DNA from: Hygrophila difformis
Lineage: Eukaryota; Streptophyta; Magnoliopsida; Lamiales; Acanthaceae
NCBI GenBank assembly: GCA_030278955.1
Contig: JAOANR010000009.1
Location: 33,705,504 to 33,769,503 of the forward strand
DNA: 64,000 nt
Direction: 5' to 3'
Positions 33,495 to 45,315 of this stretch are shown piece after piece. Positions within the stretch are counted from its first letter, which is position 1. Every line of letters begins with the position of its first letter. Under the pieces are notes generated by a model. The model was not told the origin of the DNA. It did not search any database and saw only the letters and a program-made list of their open reading frames with translations. The translations under genes and the position numbers were made by a program.

Positions 33495-33726
33495 AATAGA
33501 TTTGTTACCAAATATTATTTGAAATATTAGATACGGTTACCAAATCTTTGATATAATTTACCAAGTATTAGATATGATAACATACTAAATATAGGGTTAT
33601 GATTTCATTATGACAATTATACTCTTTTTCATTTACAATCCTTGGATTTTAAATGAACGGTTGAGATCGTCACCTTGATGTGCTGCGGATTTTTTAGTCG
33701 CACAATAACCGAACCCGGTTTACGAC

Positions 33727-34164
33727 TTCCATACTAGCTACATAAAACCAGAATGATACTTATGGCTAAATCTGTAAGTACTTCTTAAATTCTCTTTTAC
33801 ACAAAATACAAATGCTTCCATATTAGATAAATTAAAAATTGTACTTATAGCTAAATCTGTGTTACTTATTTTTTTTGGGTGTATATCAGATATGGTGGCA
33901 TTGAAGGGTTGTCTCTCCCAAAATAGAATTCTACATACACAAATACTCAAACCCAAAAACTTTACTTAAACTACCAGAGCTCGTACCACTCAGACCAACT
34001 GCATTTGATACATTTGGTATCAGCCACCACGAAAAAATAATCTTGTAAATCTGATTTATTATTAGAAAAATAAATGATAAAAAACTCTCATAAATTTTTC
34101 GATATAAACTTATTGACAAAACTTTATATCCAATTAGAAAATAAGAGATAATAAATGCCCTTAC
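33727..34164. other. AT-rich flank of LINE-2
   Basis: No gene or repeat is recognised. The last bases contain the left target duplication of the LINE. Confidence 0.6.
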
Positions 34165-34221
34165 AAACAATTCAACCCTAAAAATAAGTCATTTTTCAAT
34201 AATTTAACAAATATTTAAAAC

Positions 34222-35682
34222 ATGGTCTCGCCTAGGGTTACGCCTCGTCCGCCGACTCCACCAACTTCCGCTCATGCACAGCACGACCCGGGTGGAAAGG
34301 TCGTGTCTTTCGCCGAGATTCTCAAGCAAGGAGAGGCTGTGCCTCCGCCGCGCCCGCAACGTCGAGATCTGTTGGCAGAAAAGTTGATTACCAAAAGTTA
34401 TGTCGATGGGAATCCTGCTGTGCCTAGGTTTGTTATCTCGGAGGAGATCGAGGAGGAGGCCAGTCGGCCTTGGGAATCAGCCCTCGTCGTCAAGCTTTTG
34501 GGAATGAATGTGGGATATCTTGTGCTTCAAGATAGGTTGAAAAGGATGTGGAAACCGAAAGGGGACATGACGCTTATTGACGTCGGACATGGGTGTTATA
34601 TTGTTTGGTTTTCATCCTTGGATGATCGGGAAACTGTCATCAATGGTGGACCTTGGATGTTGTTTGACCACTATTTGGCCGTTATGCCTTGGACGAGAAC
34701 CTTTGATCCAGCCGCCACACAAGTCAACAAAACGCTTGTGTGGGCGCGGTTTAACGGACTGCCTATGAATCACTATAGGGAGGATATTCTTTGGGCTTTG
34801 GCTTCGGATCTGGGGGATGTTATCAAGTTTGATGCTTCTACATCCGACACTTCTAAAGGTCGTTTCGCGAGGGTTTGTGTAGCCTTGGATCTCACTAAAC
34901 CCGTTGTTGGGAAACTTTTGGTTAATGATAAATGGATCCTTATTTCCTATGAGGGTCTTCATCTAATTTGCACTCAATGCGGTCGATATGGTCACTTTGC
35001 GCGGGATTGCCCTCATGCACCGTGTCCTACCGAGGCAGACACAGCAGTTAACGAGGAGAATGTTGTCGCACCGAAAGAGCCTGAAACAGTTCATGAGACT
35101 TCCAGTGCTACACCTGCAGTGGACGTCTCTATGACCACAGAACATGCCCATCCTAACCCGGAACCTGCGTATGGTGATTAGCTTATCGTGGTTCGTCGTC
35201 GTAACAGAAAACCTCGCAAGCCACGTGAAACTTTGCATGGGAATCAGCAAGAAGGGAAACCCAAGGATGTAAACTCAGAGCCTAAGAATCCACGGCCAGA
35301 GGCTAGTGGAGTTGGGAAAACTCAGCTAAATGAAGTTAACTCGTCGCATGTGATGGAGAAAGGGGAGACGAGCCGTTCTGTGTTGAGTCACGGAAAGGAA
35401 GTCGAGCCCCCAAATATCGGCCACGGATCTCAGTTAGTTGTGGCCCAACATTCTGGGGGGTTGCGACAAAAGCGGATGAGAGTCACTGATACTTCTGATA
35501 CAGAGTTTGTTGATTATGACGAGGGTGTAGATCGCCGGGGATTTGCCTCTGTCGGGGGAAGATTGCTTCTTACCCTGGGACCTGATCATCCGGATGCACT
35601 CAAGGCGAGAGGTGCTAGTATTGATTCAAGAGATGGCGATGTATGGGTGGATGTTGATGATAATAGCATGCATTCGGACTAG
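34222..35682 (+). pseudogene. LINE-2 ORF1 (nucleic-acid-binding gag-like), one nonsense codon
   Basis: The ORF1 protein packages LINE RNA. The N-terminal two-thirds match the DUF4283-type domain of plant LINEs (WESALVVKLLG, GGPWMLFDHYLAVMPW, LVWARFNGLPMNHY). A CCHC knuckle CTQCGRYGHFARDC follows at about residues 251-264. TAG at 35179-35181 interrupts the frame, and the same frame then continues for 167 codons with a basic VVRRRNRKPRK stretch to 35682. The position commonly holds Trp in related proteins, so a TGG-to-TAG change is likely. Confidence 0.88.
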
Positions 35683-35720
35683 GGTTTATCATGAGGTTCG
35701 TTTTTTCCCATTGTTATTTT

Positions 35721-38700
35721 ATGGATTTTAAGGAATTTACTATCATTACTTTGAATATGTGTGGCATTATGAGTCGTACGGCTCAGCGCTGGGTGGGTGA
35801 GTTGTTGAGGGATCACCGCCCGGATATTTTGTGTTCTGGAACCGGACGGATCCTTTAGCCGGCTTAGACCTTTTTTCGCTTGAATGGGGTTTATTCCGGT
35901 CATTATCCAGGAGTGCATGGGGATGGGTGGCGGCTTATGGGTGTTAGTGGCCAACAACATAAACTGTCAAGTTGCTATAGTTGATGTGCGTCCTCGCATG
36001 ACATCCATTGCTCTTACTAGGGGACCATTACATGGACCTTTAGTGCAATCTATGCAGACCCTAATTACGAACGTAGTCGCAATAATTGGACTGATCTGCA
36101 GCTATTGGCTTCAGCTATTGAGGGTCCATGGTGTATTATGGGGGATTAGAATGAAATTACCTCACAAGAGGAAGTCCTTGGTGGTGTCTTCCTGGCGGAC
36201 CGATCCCTGGAGTTTCGGGAGACGCTAGATGCATGCCACTTGGTGAGTCTCAACACTATTGGTCCGGAATTCACTTGGACTCGTATGGCGGGTGAAGGTC
36301 GACGGATTAGCAAGAGGCTTGATAGAGGCCTCGCCAATCTCTCTTGGACGGATTTGTTTGGAGAAGGTCGTGTTATCCACCTTCCTAGGACTGGATCGGA
36401 TCATGCTCCGTTGAAATTAGTTTGTGGGGACAAAACTATGTTTGTTGGGTCTCGACCATTTCGGTGGGAAGCTGCTTGGAAAACTCACGGTGAATATAAA
36501 GATGTTGTGCATCAAGCTCTTGCTTCTGGAGGCACACGACTGTCATCTCAATTGCAGAAAGTCCAAGAATATTCTTTGCAATTTAACAAGGAGAAGTTCG
36601 GGAATATCAGGGACCGTAAGAGGAAATTGAAGAATCGTATAGCAGGGATTGAGAAGTGCTTATTGCATGTAGACTCTGCTTGGTTGAAACGGAAGGAAGC
36701 TGAATTGAAGAAAGAATTGGAGGAGGTCTTGCTGCAAGATGAATTGTTATGGTTTCAAAAATCAAGGGATCTATGGGTTAAGGCAGGGGACCGGAACACA
36801 AAATATTTCCATGCCCGGACGAAGGTTCATAGGAGGAGAGGCAAAACTTATAGCCTTCAGCGAGATGATGGTAGTTGGGAGGACGACCAGGTTATACTGG
36901 AGCAACGGGCCATTGAACATTTCACCAGCATGTTTGCTGGCCGGCCATCTACTCCCGTTGGCGTGCTATTCCACCACTCTCTCCTCTCACCGTGCTACAT
37001 CACCATCGGCTGGAAGGAGAGGTGACTGATGAGGTGATTTTCCAAGCTTTGGCTTCTATGAAATCCTTCTGCTCCAGGGCTTGATGGTTTCCCTGCGGCA
37101 TTTTTTAAGGAATATTGGGAGTTGCTTCAGGCTCCGATTGTGAACATGGTTAAGGAAGCTGTAGTTACTTGCCGGATCCCTGAGGGGATGGCTCACGGTT
37201 ATATGTGCCTTCTCCCAAAGGTGGATGTCCCGAATTCCCTCACTCAATTTCGCCCTCTAACACTGTGCAATGTTTCTTTCAAAATCATTACTAAAATGTT
37301 AGTGCAAAGAATGAGACCTATCTTGTCGGACGTGATCGGGCCTTTCCAGTCTGCCTTTCTGCCAGGGAGGGGAACTTCGGACAATGGGGTATTATTACAG
37401 GAGCTGGTCGCAGGCCTTGAAAGTTCAAGGATCGGAAAGAAAGCAACCATCATCAAATTGATCTAGCCAAGGCCTTTGATTCTGTCAGTTGGGAATTTCT
37501 AGATCTTTGCTTGACCGAGTTGGATCTTCCTGTTGCTTGCAAGAATTTGATCAAGGCATGCGTTACATCTTCTAGCTTTTCCATCCTGTGGAATGGAAAA
37601 CCAGTTGGTAATATTAAGGGGGTAGAGGATTACGCCAAGGGGATCCTCTTTCACCATATTTATTCGTTATCGTTATGGAGAAACTCTCTTTGACTATCCT
37701 TGAGGAAGTTTCCCTTGGGCGCTGGAAGCCTTTGTCACTTCGGCCTGGAGGATTGGGAATATCACATCTAATGTTTGCCGACGATATTATATTCTGCTCT
37801 GAACTTGATGAGGGCAGTATCCAATGTATGGAGGAAGTCCTTAATAGATTCGGGTCGAGATCCAGCTTGCACATGAACCCCTCCAAGTTTACTGCTATTT
37901 GCTCACCATCGGCGACTCCTCTTGAGAAGGGATGGCTTGATCAATATCTGGGCATTAAAATTGTTCCTGAGCTTGGAAAATATCTTGGCTTCCCTATTAT
38001 TCATGGGCGTACCAAGATTATTCATTTTGATGGTCTCATCCGCCGCCTTGAGAGCAAGCTTTCGTCATGGGCAGCCATTCTATTAAACCGTGCTAGTCGT
38101 ACAACACTTGCTAGATCGGTCCTAGCTTCAATCCCTGTCTACTCGATGCAAATCCATTTGTTACCTAAAGGAGTGTCTTCGGCCATTGATAAGCTGACTA
38201 GGAAATGGATATGGAAGGGGAATGAAGGGAAAGGGTTGCACCTCATAAGTTGGGAGAAACTTACACGGCCTCGGAAATTTGGAGGTCTCGGTCTTAGGGA
38301 GGTTCGGATCATGAATTTGGCCTTACTCGGCAAGCTTGTCTGGGATTTTCATATGAAGCCTGATAAGCTATGGGTTAAAGCTCTTCGAGATAAATATGGA
38401 TGTCGCGATGGTGGTTTGCCCCAGGAGCATTACCGTGGCACCAAAACATGGAAAATGCTCATCAAAGTTGCCGACATGTTCAAGAGTGGTTATGGAGTTC
38501 GCATTGGGAATGGTGACAGCTCGTTATGGTACACTCCGTGGTGGAAGGGGCGATGTCTGGCCGATAGCGTTCCTTTTGTACATTTTTGTGATGTTAACCT
38601 CACTATCAAGGATGTCATTCAGGGGGTAAATGGCATCTCTCGGAACTTTATTCTTGGCTCCCAGCAGAGGTCCGAAGTGCTATACTTGATGCGCCTGTTC

Positions 38701-39768
38701 CACATATTTCTGAAATGGTTCAGGATACATTACATTAGAGGGGTCATACCAGTGGCGTGTATTCTGTCAAATCAGGCTCTTGTTGGCTTCTTGGCGAGGT
38801 GGCACCATCTACTGGTTGGTCTTGGATGTGGAAGAGTAGCATTCCGGAAAAGATTGGGGTTTTCCTATGGTTGATCGGGCATGAGGCTCTCCCTTGTAAT
38901 GCATTGCGATATCGTAGGAACTTGTCTAGCTCGCCATTATGTACGATATGTGGCCAATATGTGGATGATTGGAAACACGCCATAATCTTCTGTCACTGGG
39001 CGAGGGTTGTTTGGAGTCGATGGGGTAGCTACCAGTTTGAAGCCTTGCGCATATTCATATGGACGATTCCAGACATTGGCTGGAGTGGTTTTGGCGCAAT
39101 TATGGTGCTGCTATGCTCTGGACCTTGTGGCGTGAACGCAACAATCGGATTTTTGAAGGTAAATCCTTACGTGTAGATGCATTGTTATAGCAAGCCTCCA
39201 ATCTTCGACAGCTTTGGAAGATGTTGGGCGTCGGTTGCCTCGTTCAGGGCTGCCGAGAATGGTTTCTTGGAGAGAGGCCTCGATCCGGGGAGTTCTTTTG
39301 CACACTGACGGATGTGTTTTGGCTAGTGAAGGTGCCTCGGGCTTTGGGGCAGTTTTGCAGCAATCTGAGGGTGCATGGATCAGCGGCTGTGGTGGCCAAC
39401 TGGGGCGTCGTCCCATAGTTGAAGTGGAGCTTCTTGCGCTATGGCATGGATTGAGTCTGGCTTGGACTTGTGGTGTGCGGGTGGCTTGTTGTTACGTGGA
39501 CTCCGTCGAGGTTGTGCGACTTCTTGGAGCAGCTCATCCTCTGCACTCTTTGTGGCCTTTGATCAATGACATTAAGTTGGAGATTGGTAGGATGACTTCT
39601 TGTGTGGTTCGTCATGTTCACCGGGAAGGCAATCAAGTGGCCGATGCGATCGCCAAGAAAGCGGCCCGCATGGAAGAGTTCTTCACGACTTGGGCTTACC
39701 CTCCGGACGTAGTTCTTGTGCTATTGGAAAAGGATGCAAGCGGGACTCTATACCCTCGCTTGCATTGA
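35721..39768 (+). pseudogene. LINE-2 ORF2 (APE endonuclease, RT, zf-RVT, RNase H), multiply broken
   Basis: The endonuclease starts FTIITLNMCG (35736 on) and breaks at 35859. GD-stop-NE near 36149 is a GDFN motif with TAG in place of Phe. GSDHAP near 36396 closes the domain. RT follows with LPKVD, SAFLPGRG and, in another frame, FADD (about 37776), with frameshifts near 37022, 37070, 37462 and 37635. The 37675-38874 frame covers the RT thumb and linker. zf-RVT lies at 38757-39176 (LCTICGQ). RNase H is at 39290-39700 (HTDGCV, EVELLA, YVDS, VADAIAK), where the third acidic position reads YVDS. There are at least seven breaks, so the copy is dead. Confidence 0.9.
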
Positions 39769-39875
39769 TGTGAATTTCATTTTTTGTATTTCTTTCCTCC
39801 TTTGCTACTCTTCTTTTTTGTTTTCTCTTTGCTAGCCTCTTCAGGCTGTGTCACCAAAAAAAACAATTCAACCCT

Positions 39876-40914
39876 TTTCTTCTTATTATTAACAACTCAA
39901 ATTGTGTACACATATTAAAAATATTGTTTTTATTTACATAATTAGATCATTCCAACATCTTATTTAACTATGTTTTCACCAAAAAAAAAAAACTATGTTT
40001 TCTCTATGCTTTCTCCTTATATAATTTGATCCAATAAAAAACTCAATCAAAAATTGAACAATGAACATTATAAAAAGAATTCGAAATCAAATACGAATGT
40101 AAATTTTTTTTATAAATCAAATACCGCAATGTAAATTGGACAGAGCGGGGTAAGTGATAAGAGCTAATAAGATGTTTCATAAGATCAAACAAGACCTTAG
40201 CATTCGTGTTTAAAACCAAAACTCTAAAAAGACAGGATATGCTTATGAAAGAATAAACTTAAGTGGGGAAATAAAAAATATAGGGAACGTAGAAAGCAAA
40301 GCTGCAAACTGAATAAGATTTATTCGATGCCAGATAACATGACATCCATTTCAATCTCAACCAACCCATAAGAAGATTAAAAACTGGAATCACAGTGGAA
40401 CCACTCAACACAGCAACACAACAATGTCCCAGATTTAGCCCATACAATGCAATCAATCAGTATATATTAAGTATTATGTGTGTATATATGATATAAACAA
40501 CTCCGTGCAGCGAAGGCGCATGATAGATCAACCCTTTTGCCACAGAAGCATTTACAAAATGGTGCAACATTGATTTGTTTTCTTTGCCTGCTTGTAAAAC
40601 ATCTGTAGCAGCAACATGATATGTCAAAACACTGGAGATTGAGATGATCTCATAACACACGGATCGATCACAACTTTTTTTCTGATAAAACGTTTTGTAA
40701 GTTCATTTTCAATGACATTGCAAATTAGATTTACTTGGAGAGTGCTCAGGCATGATTTAAAGTCCACCACATCTAGCTGAAGCCTAAGTGGTTGTATATC
40801 AATTATCGAGTTTCATTTGAGTTCAAGTTCACAATTTTCTAATGAATACACAAGATACTAAACCTTGTATGCAAGAACTTGGATTTTGAATAGGGAAGAT
40901 TGTAAACTCTTCTT
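39876..40914. other. Intergenic DNA before the gap
   Basis: It is AT-rich. On the minus strand, 40660-40500 contains a pyrimidine-rich TGCTGCTACAG that looks like a 3' splice site, followed by a codon-like stretch (VLQAGKENKSMLHHFVNA). I cannot tie it to a gene. Confidence 0.4.
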
Positions 40915-41414
40915 NNNNNNNNNNNNNNNNNNNNNNNNNNNNNNNNNNNNNNNNNNNNNNNNNNNNNNNNNNNNNNNNNNNNNNNNNNNNNNNNNNNNNN
41001 NNNNNNNNNNNNNNNNNNNNNNNNNNNNNNNNNNNNNNNNNNNNNNNNNNNNNNNNNNNNNNNNNNNNNNNNNNNNNNNNNNNNNNNNNNNNNNNNNNNN
41101 NNNNNNNNNNNNNNNNNNNNNNNNNNNNNNNNNNNNNNNNNNNNNNNNNNNNNNNNNNNNNNNNNNNNNNNNNNNNNNNNNNNNNNNNNNNNNNNNNNNN
41201 NNNNNNNNNNNNNNNNNNNNNNNNNNNNNNNNNNNNNNNNNNNNNNNNNNNNNNNNNNNNNNNNNNNNNNNNNNNNNNNNNNNNNNNNNNNNNNNNNNNN
41301 NNNNNNNNNNNNNNNNNNNNNNNNNNNNNNNNNNNNNNNNNNNNNNNNNNNNNNNNNNNNNNNNNNNNNNNNNNNNNNNNNNNNNNNNNNNNNNNNNNNN
41401 NNNNNNNNNNNNNN
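40915..41414. other. Assembly gap (500 N)
   Basis: The run is exactly 500 N, a conventional placeholder, so the true size is unknown. It falls inside or at the end of the endogenous pararetrovirus. Confidence 0.98.
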
Positions 41415-41535
41415 GTATTTGGCTAGCTGCTCGTGCATTGATCTCGAGCTGTCCAAAATGCTTTGATAGCTCCTCTAGGTTTTCTCTAAGGTGCCTGAAT
41501 ATCGTTATGATGGAATCTGCTTCAAATGCTTCCAT
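41415..41535 (-). pseudogene. Pararetrovirus last ORF (TAV position), N-terminus only
   Basis: It starts with ATG at 41535, overlapping the end of the RNase H frame by 14 nt, and reads 40 residues into the gap. By position it corresponds to the transactivator/inclusion-body ORF of cavemo- and solendoviruses. Too little is visible to confirm this. Confidence 0.5.
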
Positions 41536-41918
41536 CTCTCGTCAAGAAATCTGCAAAAACATTTTCATGAGATTTTATAACATCAATATCATAAGTATAA
41601 TATTGACATTCATCTTGCCATCTGATAATACGAGTTTTTTTTCAATTTTTGATTCAAGTTTATTTCTTCTAAAAGCCCTAACATTAGTATTATCAACCTT
41701 TAATACAAATTCTTTGCAAGTAAGAATAAAGGCCATTTTTTAAGTATTTTTCCATACTACAAAGAATTTTCTTCTCGTTAATATGCCAAAGTTTGGCTTG
41801 TTGTTCAGTGAACAACCTTCCTATGTATCTACAGGGTTCTTGACCCGTAGTTATTTTTCTTATGAGCACTCCTGCCCATCGAAAATCATTGGCATCTGTG
41901 TAGACTACCAGCTCATCC
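41522..41918 (-). pseudogene. Pararetrovirus RNase H, frameshifted
   Basis: RNase H would remove the RNA template. Visible are the TDANDF start (about 41910), CRYIGRLFTEQQAK and WHINEKK, and the C-terminal DFLTR block. The middle requires at least two frame changes. The frame stops at 41522. Confidence 0.75.
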
Positions 41919-43130
41919 TCATCTTGAGGTATCGCGAGTTTTTGGCAAGCTATTGCAAACTTGCTTTAGTTCATGAATTCTCTTGGTATGAATTTCTTCC
42001 CATTTCCATCTACAGCTTTCAGTCTCTTTCAAGAGTGGTCTAAAATCCTTTCTATATTTTGCAAGGTCTTTTATAAACATACCTGCAAAATTTACAACTC
42101 CCATGAAACTCTGAAGTTGTTTCTTGTCTTTTAATATATCAGGAAAATTACGGATTTTCTCCACAATGTGTTCCTGTAATTCTATCCCTGCTTCATCAAT
42201 TTGAACTCCTAAGAATTCAATTTTGTTAGCAGCGATAGTAGCCTTTTTCTCAGAGAGAACAAGACCTACCCTGTGACATGCATCTGAAAATATTTCAAGA
42301 TGTTTAATATGTTCTTTAATATTTCGAGATGCAATCAGAATGTCATCTATGTCGACGAACACGAACACTAGATAATCCTTAAATAGATTATCCATCTTTC
42401 TTTGGAATATCTGAGGGCATTAGAAAGCCCATTAGCATAACATTCCAAATATATTGTCCTTGTGGGGTGGAGAATGCTGTGAATTTCTTCGACTCATTCT
42501 CCATCTTAATCTGATAGAAACCAGATTTGCAATCAAATTTAGAAAACACTTTAGCACCTTTGATGCAATCAATTAAGTGTTCTCTACTGGAAATGTAATA
42601 ACCATTAAACTGTATTATTTTATTAATACCTTGATTAGTTTTTACCAACCTGGTTTACCTCTTTTTATTTCACCGTGATTTCTTACCAAGAATCCAGGCT
42701 ACTATAAGCTGAGAGGACTCCAGACTCGATGAGTTTTAAGATCGATATGCTCCTTGATAATTTGATGCATATCTTTCTTATTCCACATATTCATTAAGAA
42801 TGGGTTTGTATCGAGAACCTACTCATCATTTATATTGTTCTTTTACCTGTAGAATAGCTTGATCTTGTTTCATTCCACCATGCCAGAGGATCCTCGTTAA
42901 AGTTTCTCTGGATAAGTCTTTTGACATTTTCCGAAGGACAATTTAGTTTCCCCATCATGGTCTGATGAAGTTATATTTAATGACTTCATTTCCTGCATTG
43001 CTTCTTTGAGGTTTATAATTTCCTCAATAGAAGCTTCATCGAATCCTTGCTGTCTAAAAGACAACAAAGCGTTACCAAACTTTCTTTTATCCTGCATTTT
43101 TGGATGGTCTAGTTTGGCATCATTATCACC
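41919..43130 (-). pseudogene. Pararetrovirus reverse transcriptase and upstream linker
   Basis: The RT would copy pregenomic RNA into DNA. In order it shows a linker (43097-42897), a degraded FLVRNHGE block (about 42690), FSKFDCKSGFYQIKM and GQYIWNVM in the frame 42648-42388, and a frameshift near 42395-42420. The frame 42395-41919 then carries the catalytic region. The box normally written Y-x-D-D reads D-I-D-D (about 42340-42352), so the Tyr is lost. KDKKQLQSFMGVVNF lies in the thumb. Several stops interrupt 42897-42650. Confidence 0.85.
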
Positions 43131-43259
43131 ACGTTTTGCTGCGAAATAATATAGGCATTAACCTGTTGAATGCATTTTCTTTGCGCAACACATGTATCTC
43201 ATTTCCACAACTTGTGGTAAATATTAACAAATTTCTTTTGTTATCTTGAACATATTTTG

Positions 43260-43530
43260 TGAAGGATTGTATGAAATTATTCCCTAACAAAATATCTGCT
43301 CCTGTATCATGAAAGTAAATAGGAGGCGTTTTACCTTATACCAAGGTGTACCAAATGCTCCTCCAATCATGACATTGGCCTGTCGAATACCCTTATTTAG
43401 TACTAAGATTTTTGGAAAAAATCTCTTCATGCAATAATGGGTAATGATTCCATAGCTTCGCTAGGGAAAACTCCTGGTTTTGCCGTGCAAATACCTGATC
43501 CTGAATCAATATAAGATGAAAAATATTCTG
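43260..43530 (-). pseudogene. Pararetrovirus aspartic protease remnant
   Basis: YIDSGSGIC with the catalytic D-S-G lies at about 43495-43513. In another frame, ILLGNNFI forms the second conserved hydrophobic-Gly block near 43290. Stops lie between them, so the protease is dead. In an intact virus it would process the polyprotein. Confidence 0.7.
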
Positions 43531-43675
43531 ACTTATATTGTTCATATATTATCCCTACTGAGATATAAATGGAAAATGGACTTGTCATTTAATTCTGATG
43601 GTGTGACCCTTCAAATTAAATTCTATACCATTATCCTTTCTTACCCATGGGTTTATGATTTTCGAGAAAACTTAA

Positions 43676-44697
43676 TCACAAAATCATAACCCCATTGTCT
43701 TTTCTGGTTGTGCCTAGAACTCTTATCTCGTGTCCTGCAATTTCAATTGTTCCTTCATAGGTTCCAATTGATGGCTGCTGCAAGTAGTATAAGTCATCAC
43801 ATGGAAAACGGTTAATCTTTTTAGTGATGTCAAATATTACTCGTATTTCTTTCCATCCTTCAGGGCATTTAATCTTTATATTATCTACCCCAATAGATTG
43901 AGGAGTTAGATCTTTGATGAACTCTTTCCCTTTATATGCCATAATTATGTCTTCCGAAAAAGACATACGGCTTGCGTACTCAATTCTAGCACTCGTTGAT
44001 ATGTCTAGAATTGGATGATCTCTTATCTGTATGTCTACTCCTCCTAACCTTGGAATCTGGGTAGGATTTGGAGTCATGACTTTAGCAAATTCCTTGAAAA
44101 TTCTACGAATTTCTATATATTCTTTCCTGAGAAATAAGTCAGAATGATGACTATTGGAAAGTGCATAAGAGATTCTATAAGTTATAGAATATGGCATGTT
44201 CCCTTCTTTCATCAGATCTTTTCTTTTAAAATCCTGATGAAGGGTTAGAACTCTACTAAAATCTTGGTCAGCTAAGTTATAGGAAATTCTGGGATGTATG
44301 TCAAACATTAACTTTCCAGCATATAAATTTCTTACCATAGTCCCAAGAAGACCATCTCTAAGGTTATTGATTCTTCTATCAGTGACTGATAGATGTAATT
44401 CAGAATCGATGCCTTCTTTGAAGGTTGCCTTAATTACTACTTCGATGGCTCCTATGTGGATCCATTTCATAGTAATGGCGATTTCCTCCTTCATTCTGGT
44501 TAATTCCTCAAGAATTTCTTCTTTAGGAATTGCATATCCATAACATTACAAGTAAGTAACTCACCTGCACTTACCTTGTAGATGATGTTATGTCTTCTCT
44601 GGTTGAGTCCCATCTGGTTAAGAACTCGTCCAATCCCGCCAATTCTGAATCCGTCATATGGGCTGAGGTTGGAATCTTGTCGCATTATTCTTTTCAT
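43676..44697 (-). pseudogene. Pararetrovirus movement protein (30K superfamily), one frameshift
   Basis: The movement protein would carry virus through plasmodesmata. The N-terminal piece (44697-44500) contains IIYKVSAGELL. The main piece (44494-43676, 272 codons) contains IHIGAIEVVIKATFKEG and LSVTDRRINN. It also shows LLGTMVRNLYAGKLMF and the conserved RISYALSNSHHS, typical of caulimovirid movement proteins. The two pieces are in different frames around 44497. It stands between the coat protein and the protease. Confidence 0.85.
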
Positions 44698-44766
44698 AGT
44701 TGATTCGAGATCGTCATCCTTGAAAAGAATCCGGACAGGTTTTCAGTGGTCTGAATCCTGTCCTCT

Positions 44767-45310
44767 TCAGTCAGACTCGGTTGAAGATCCATCTGAATAT
44801 GAGTCCAAGTCACTTCTTAATTCTTCCTCGTAGATGCTTTCATCCAAGGGGATGTCTTCAAACTGATAGACTGGTACCAGCTTTCCATGGTAGACCGCTT
44901 CCACAATATCCTCTGTGGCTTCGTACATTCGTATCTCACGATTCTGAGGACAATCGGGTGAGATATGACCTCTGGCTCCACACTTCCAACAATTGCAGTC
45001 CTTGAAACTTTCGTTGGCTCGGGTATGGGCTCGTTTGAATGTTCTCTTTGACGTCGTTCTCCCCGTGCTCCTTGCTGTTGAGCTAGTTGAGCCTTGGGAT
45101 GAAATCTTCGCCGTTCCCGTTCTTTGTCCAGTTTTGTATATTCTGGCCTTGCTCTTAGACCACCATGCTCTTCTTCTTCGGAATGGAGGTCTTCTGAAAC
45201 TCTTACTGTATGAGCCTCGACTCTTCTTCTTTCTTCTCTTTTCTTTCGATTCTCCTATAATTGTTGGAAAATCGTTATTTTCACAGCAAAAAGGGATTCT
45301 TTTTTATTTT
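44767..45310 (-). pseudogene. Pararetrovirus coat protein, C-terminal basic region and zinc knuckle
   Basis: The frame has a Lys/Arg-rich stretch (KEKRRKKKSRG, FRRPPFRRRRAWW), then the CCHC knuckle CWKCGARGHISPDC (about 45000-44960), and an acidic tail ending at 44767. This is the usual end of a caulimovirid coat protein. It lacks its own ATG and belongs to the frame that begins upstream at 45744 and beyond. Confidence 0.8.
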
Positions 45311-45315
45311 ACCTC

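Larger units (their letters stand above)
32436..33716. mobile_element. Mutator-like (MULE) non-autonomous element
   Basis: A 10-bp direct repeat GGTTTACGAC flanks the element (32426-32435 and 33717-33726), the target-duplication size expected for Mutator-type transposons. The inner ends are inverted relatives sharing GTTA..GTGC, AAATCCGCAG and ATCTCAACCGTTCATT blocks over about 70 bp. There is no transposase. The core is a minisatellite (32672-33295), and a SINE with its own target duplication lies inside (33320-33494). Confidence 0.8.
34180..39860 (+). mobile_element. Complete but decayed L1-type LINE (LINE-2)
   Basis: A 15-bp direct repeat AAACAATTCAACCCT (34165-34179 and 39861-39875) brackets the element. 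It has a short 5' leader, ORF1, ORF2 and a T-rich 3' UTR ending in CACCAAAAAAAAC. Both ORFs are broken. The structure is that of an L1-clade plant LINE with C-terminal RNase H. Confidence 0.92.

Noticed and set aside
40839..41743. Long open frames through the gap on both strands
   Set aside because: They consist mainly of N. Only the 40 residues at 41535-41415 (minus) have context as the start of the last viral ORF.
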